Shown here piece after piece: positions 7,256 to 7,971 of a DNA stretch of 7,971 bases. Positions within the stretch are counted from its first letter, which is position 1. Each line of letters opens with the position of its first letter. The stretch is from assembly GCA_900551495.1 (NCBI GenBank), contig URWG01000084.1:1-7971 (forward strand), in the 5' to 3' direction. Made by a program: the position numbers and the translations under genes. The notes under the pieces were generated by a model. That model ran no database searches. It saw only the letters and a list, made by a program, of their open reading frames with translations, and was not told the origin of the DNA. This stretch comes from an uncultured Eubacteriales bacterium. Lineage in GTDB: Bacteria > Bacillota > Clostridia > Oscillospirales > Oscillospiraceae.

Positions 7256-7290
7256 TCATTTGCCTTTTGATCTCGCACGGAGGATAAAAT

Positions 7291-7911
7291 ATGTCGAATA
7301 TTATTGTCATAGGTATTGCCGGCGGCAGCGGAAGCGGCAAGACTACCTTAATGAAAAATCTGATTGCCCGTTTCCGCGACGAAGTTACCGTTCTGAGCCA
7401 TGACAACTACTACCGCCCCTATGACGATCTTCCCATCGAAGAGCGGAAAAAGGTCAACTACGACCACCCCGATGCCTTTGATACGGAAATGATGATCGAG
7501 CATCTGAAGCAGCTAAAGGCAGGCAACGCGATCGAGTGTCCGATCTACGACTACACGAATTATTCGCGCTGCGAGGAGACGACCCGCCTTGAGCCGCGAA
7601 AGGTCATTTTGGTCGAGGGAATCTTGATTTTTGAGAACAAGGCGCTCTGCTCCCAGATGGACATCAAAATTTTCGTTGATACGGACGCCGATGTCCGCTT
7701 GATTCGCAGAATTCGCCGTGACGTTGCAAAACGCGGCAGAAGCCTTGACTCTGTTCTGACGCAGTACCTTGCTACGGTCAAGCCGATGCACGAGCAGTTC
7801 GTCGAGCCGAGCAAGAAGAATGCGGACCTCGTTGTGTTGGAGGGCGGAAAAAATCTTGTTGCCCTTGAAATGATTATTGACCGCATCCAGCGGCATATTG
7901 ATAACGACTGA
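7291..7911 (+). CDS. udk: Uridine kinase (uridine/cytidine monophosphokinase)
   Basis: Udk is a cytosolic enzyme that phosphorylates uridine or cytidine with ATP or GTP to UMP or CMP in pyrimidine salvage. The 206-residue product is full length for the family. Motifs in order: P-loop GGSGSGKTT (11-19), DNYYR (38-42, substrate site and Asp), NYDHPDAFD (56-64), PIYDYTNYSR (84-93), EGILIF (109-114), DTDADVRLIRRIRRD (130-144, lid region) and the QYLATVKPMHEQFVEPSKK segment (158-176). The start is supported by GGAGG at 7279-7283, 7 nt upstream. It follows the nucleoside importer in the same direction after an 83-nt gap with a hairpin. Read-through transcription and metabolic trapping of imported pyrimidine nucleosides are plausible inferences. 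It is close to PRK05480-type Udk; phosphoribulokinase is unlikely given the length and motifs. Confidence 0.95.
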   Translation: MSNIIVIGIAGGSGSGKTTLMKNLIARFRDEVTVLSHDNYYRPYDDLPIEERKKVNYDHPDAFDTEMMIEHLKQLKAGNAIECPIYDYTNYSRCEETTRLEPRKVILVEGILIFENKALCSQMDIKIFVDTDADVRLIRRIRRDVAKRGRSLDSVLTQYLATVKPMHEQFVEPSKKNADLVVLEGGKNLVALEMIIDRIQRHIDND

Positions 7912-7923
7912 TAATCTAATACT

Positions 7924-7954
7924 GATTCTTGATTAAAATATTTCATCAAGAATC
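7924..7954 (+). terminator. Hairpin after udk
   Basis: GATTCTTGAT (7924-7933) and ATCAAGAATC (7945-7954) form a perfect 10-bp stem around an 11-nt AT-rich loop, 12 nt after the udk stop. No T run follows, so termination strength is unclear. A further small hairpin, TGTGC-TAC-GCACA (7958-7970), follows at the window edge and may be the start of another intergenic repeat. Confidence 0.6.
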
Positions 7955-7971
7955 CCATGTGCTACGCACAC

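Overview
The window reads as ordinary chromosome of a low-to-mid GC Gram-positive anaerobe, most likely a gut Clostridia member of the Oscillospiraceae/Ruminococcaceae type. The basis is strong GGAGG-type ribosome binding sites, sigma-A-like promoters, a DUF4190 membrane protein, a VanZ-family protein, a B. subtilis NupOPQ/YufOPQ-like nucleoside importer, a multi-cluster ferredoxin and dispersed palindromic repeats. The genus cannot be fixed from the sequence alone.

Layout. Bases 1-113 hold part of a nested palindromic intergenic repeat. A small Ser/Thr/Glu-rich lipoprotein (483-166, minus) is divergent from a 16-cysteine, four-cluster ferredoxin (632-1021, plus) that has a clear promoter. 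A DUF4190 membrane protein follows (1193-1552); its promoter carries a perfect 7+7 inverted repeat between -35 and -10. A terminator hairpin separates it from an Lgt-family prolipoprotein diacylglyceryl transferase (1642-2439), in which the usual HGGLIG motif reads YGGLIG. Between lgt and a convergent VanZ-family gene (3289-2768, minus) lies a gene-free element of about 316 bp. It has roughly 50-bp imperfect terminal inverted repeats and a series of internal hairpins, and looks like a MITE or a REP-type element.

The right half is a transport operon with its own consensus-like promoter (3497-3525): a double-ABC ATPase (3560-5098) and two BPD_transp_2 permeases (5100-6248, 6248-7207), tightly packed with a 1-nt gap and a 1-nt overlap. 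This is the BmpA/NupN-type nucleoside importer architecture, but no substrate-binding lipoprotein gene is in the window. After a 13-bp hairpin comes a uridine kinase (udk, 7291-7911), followed by another hairpin. Read together, the importer would bring in nucleosides, and Udk would phosphorylate uridine or cytidine to the monophosphate and trap it in the cell.

I did not find a convincing undescribed multi-gene system. The best leads are the structured inverted-repeat element between lgt and vanZ, the Tyr-for-His change in Lgt, the candidate operator upstream of the DUF4190 gene, and the importer operon that lacks a binding protein and sits beside udk.
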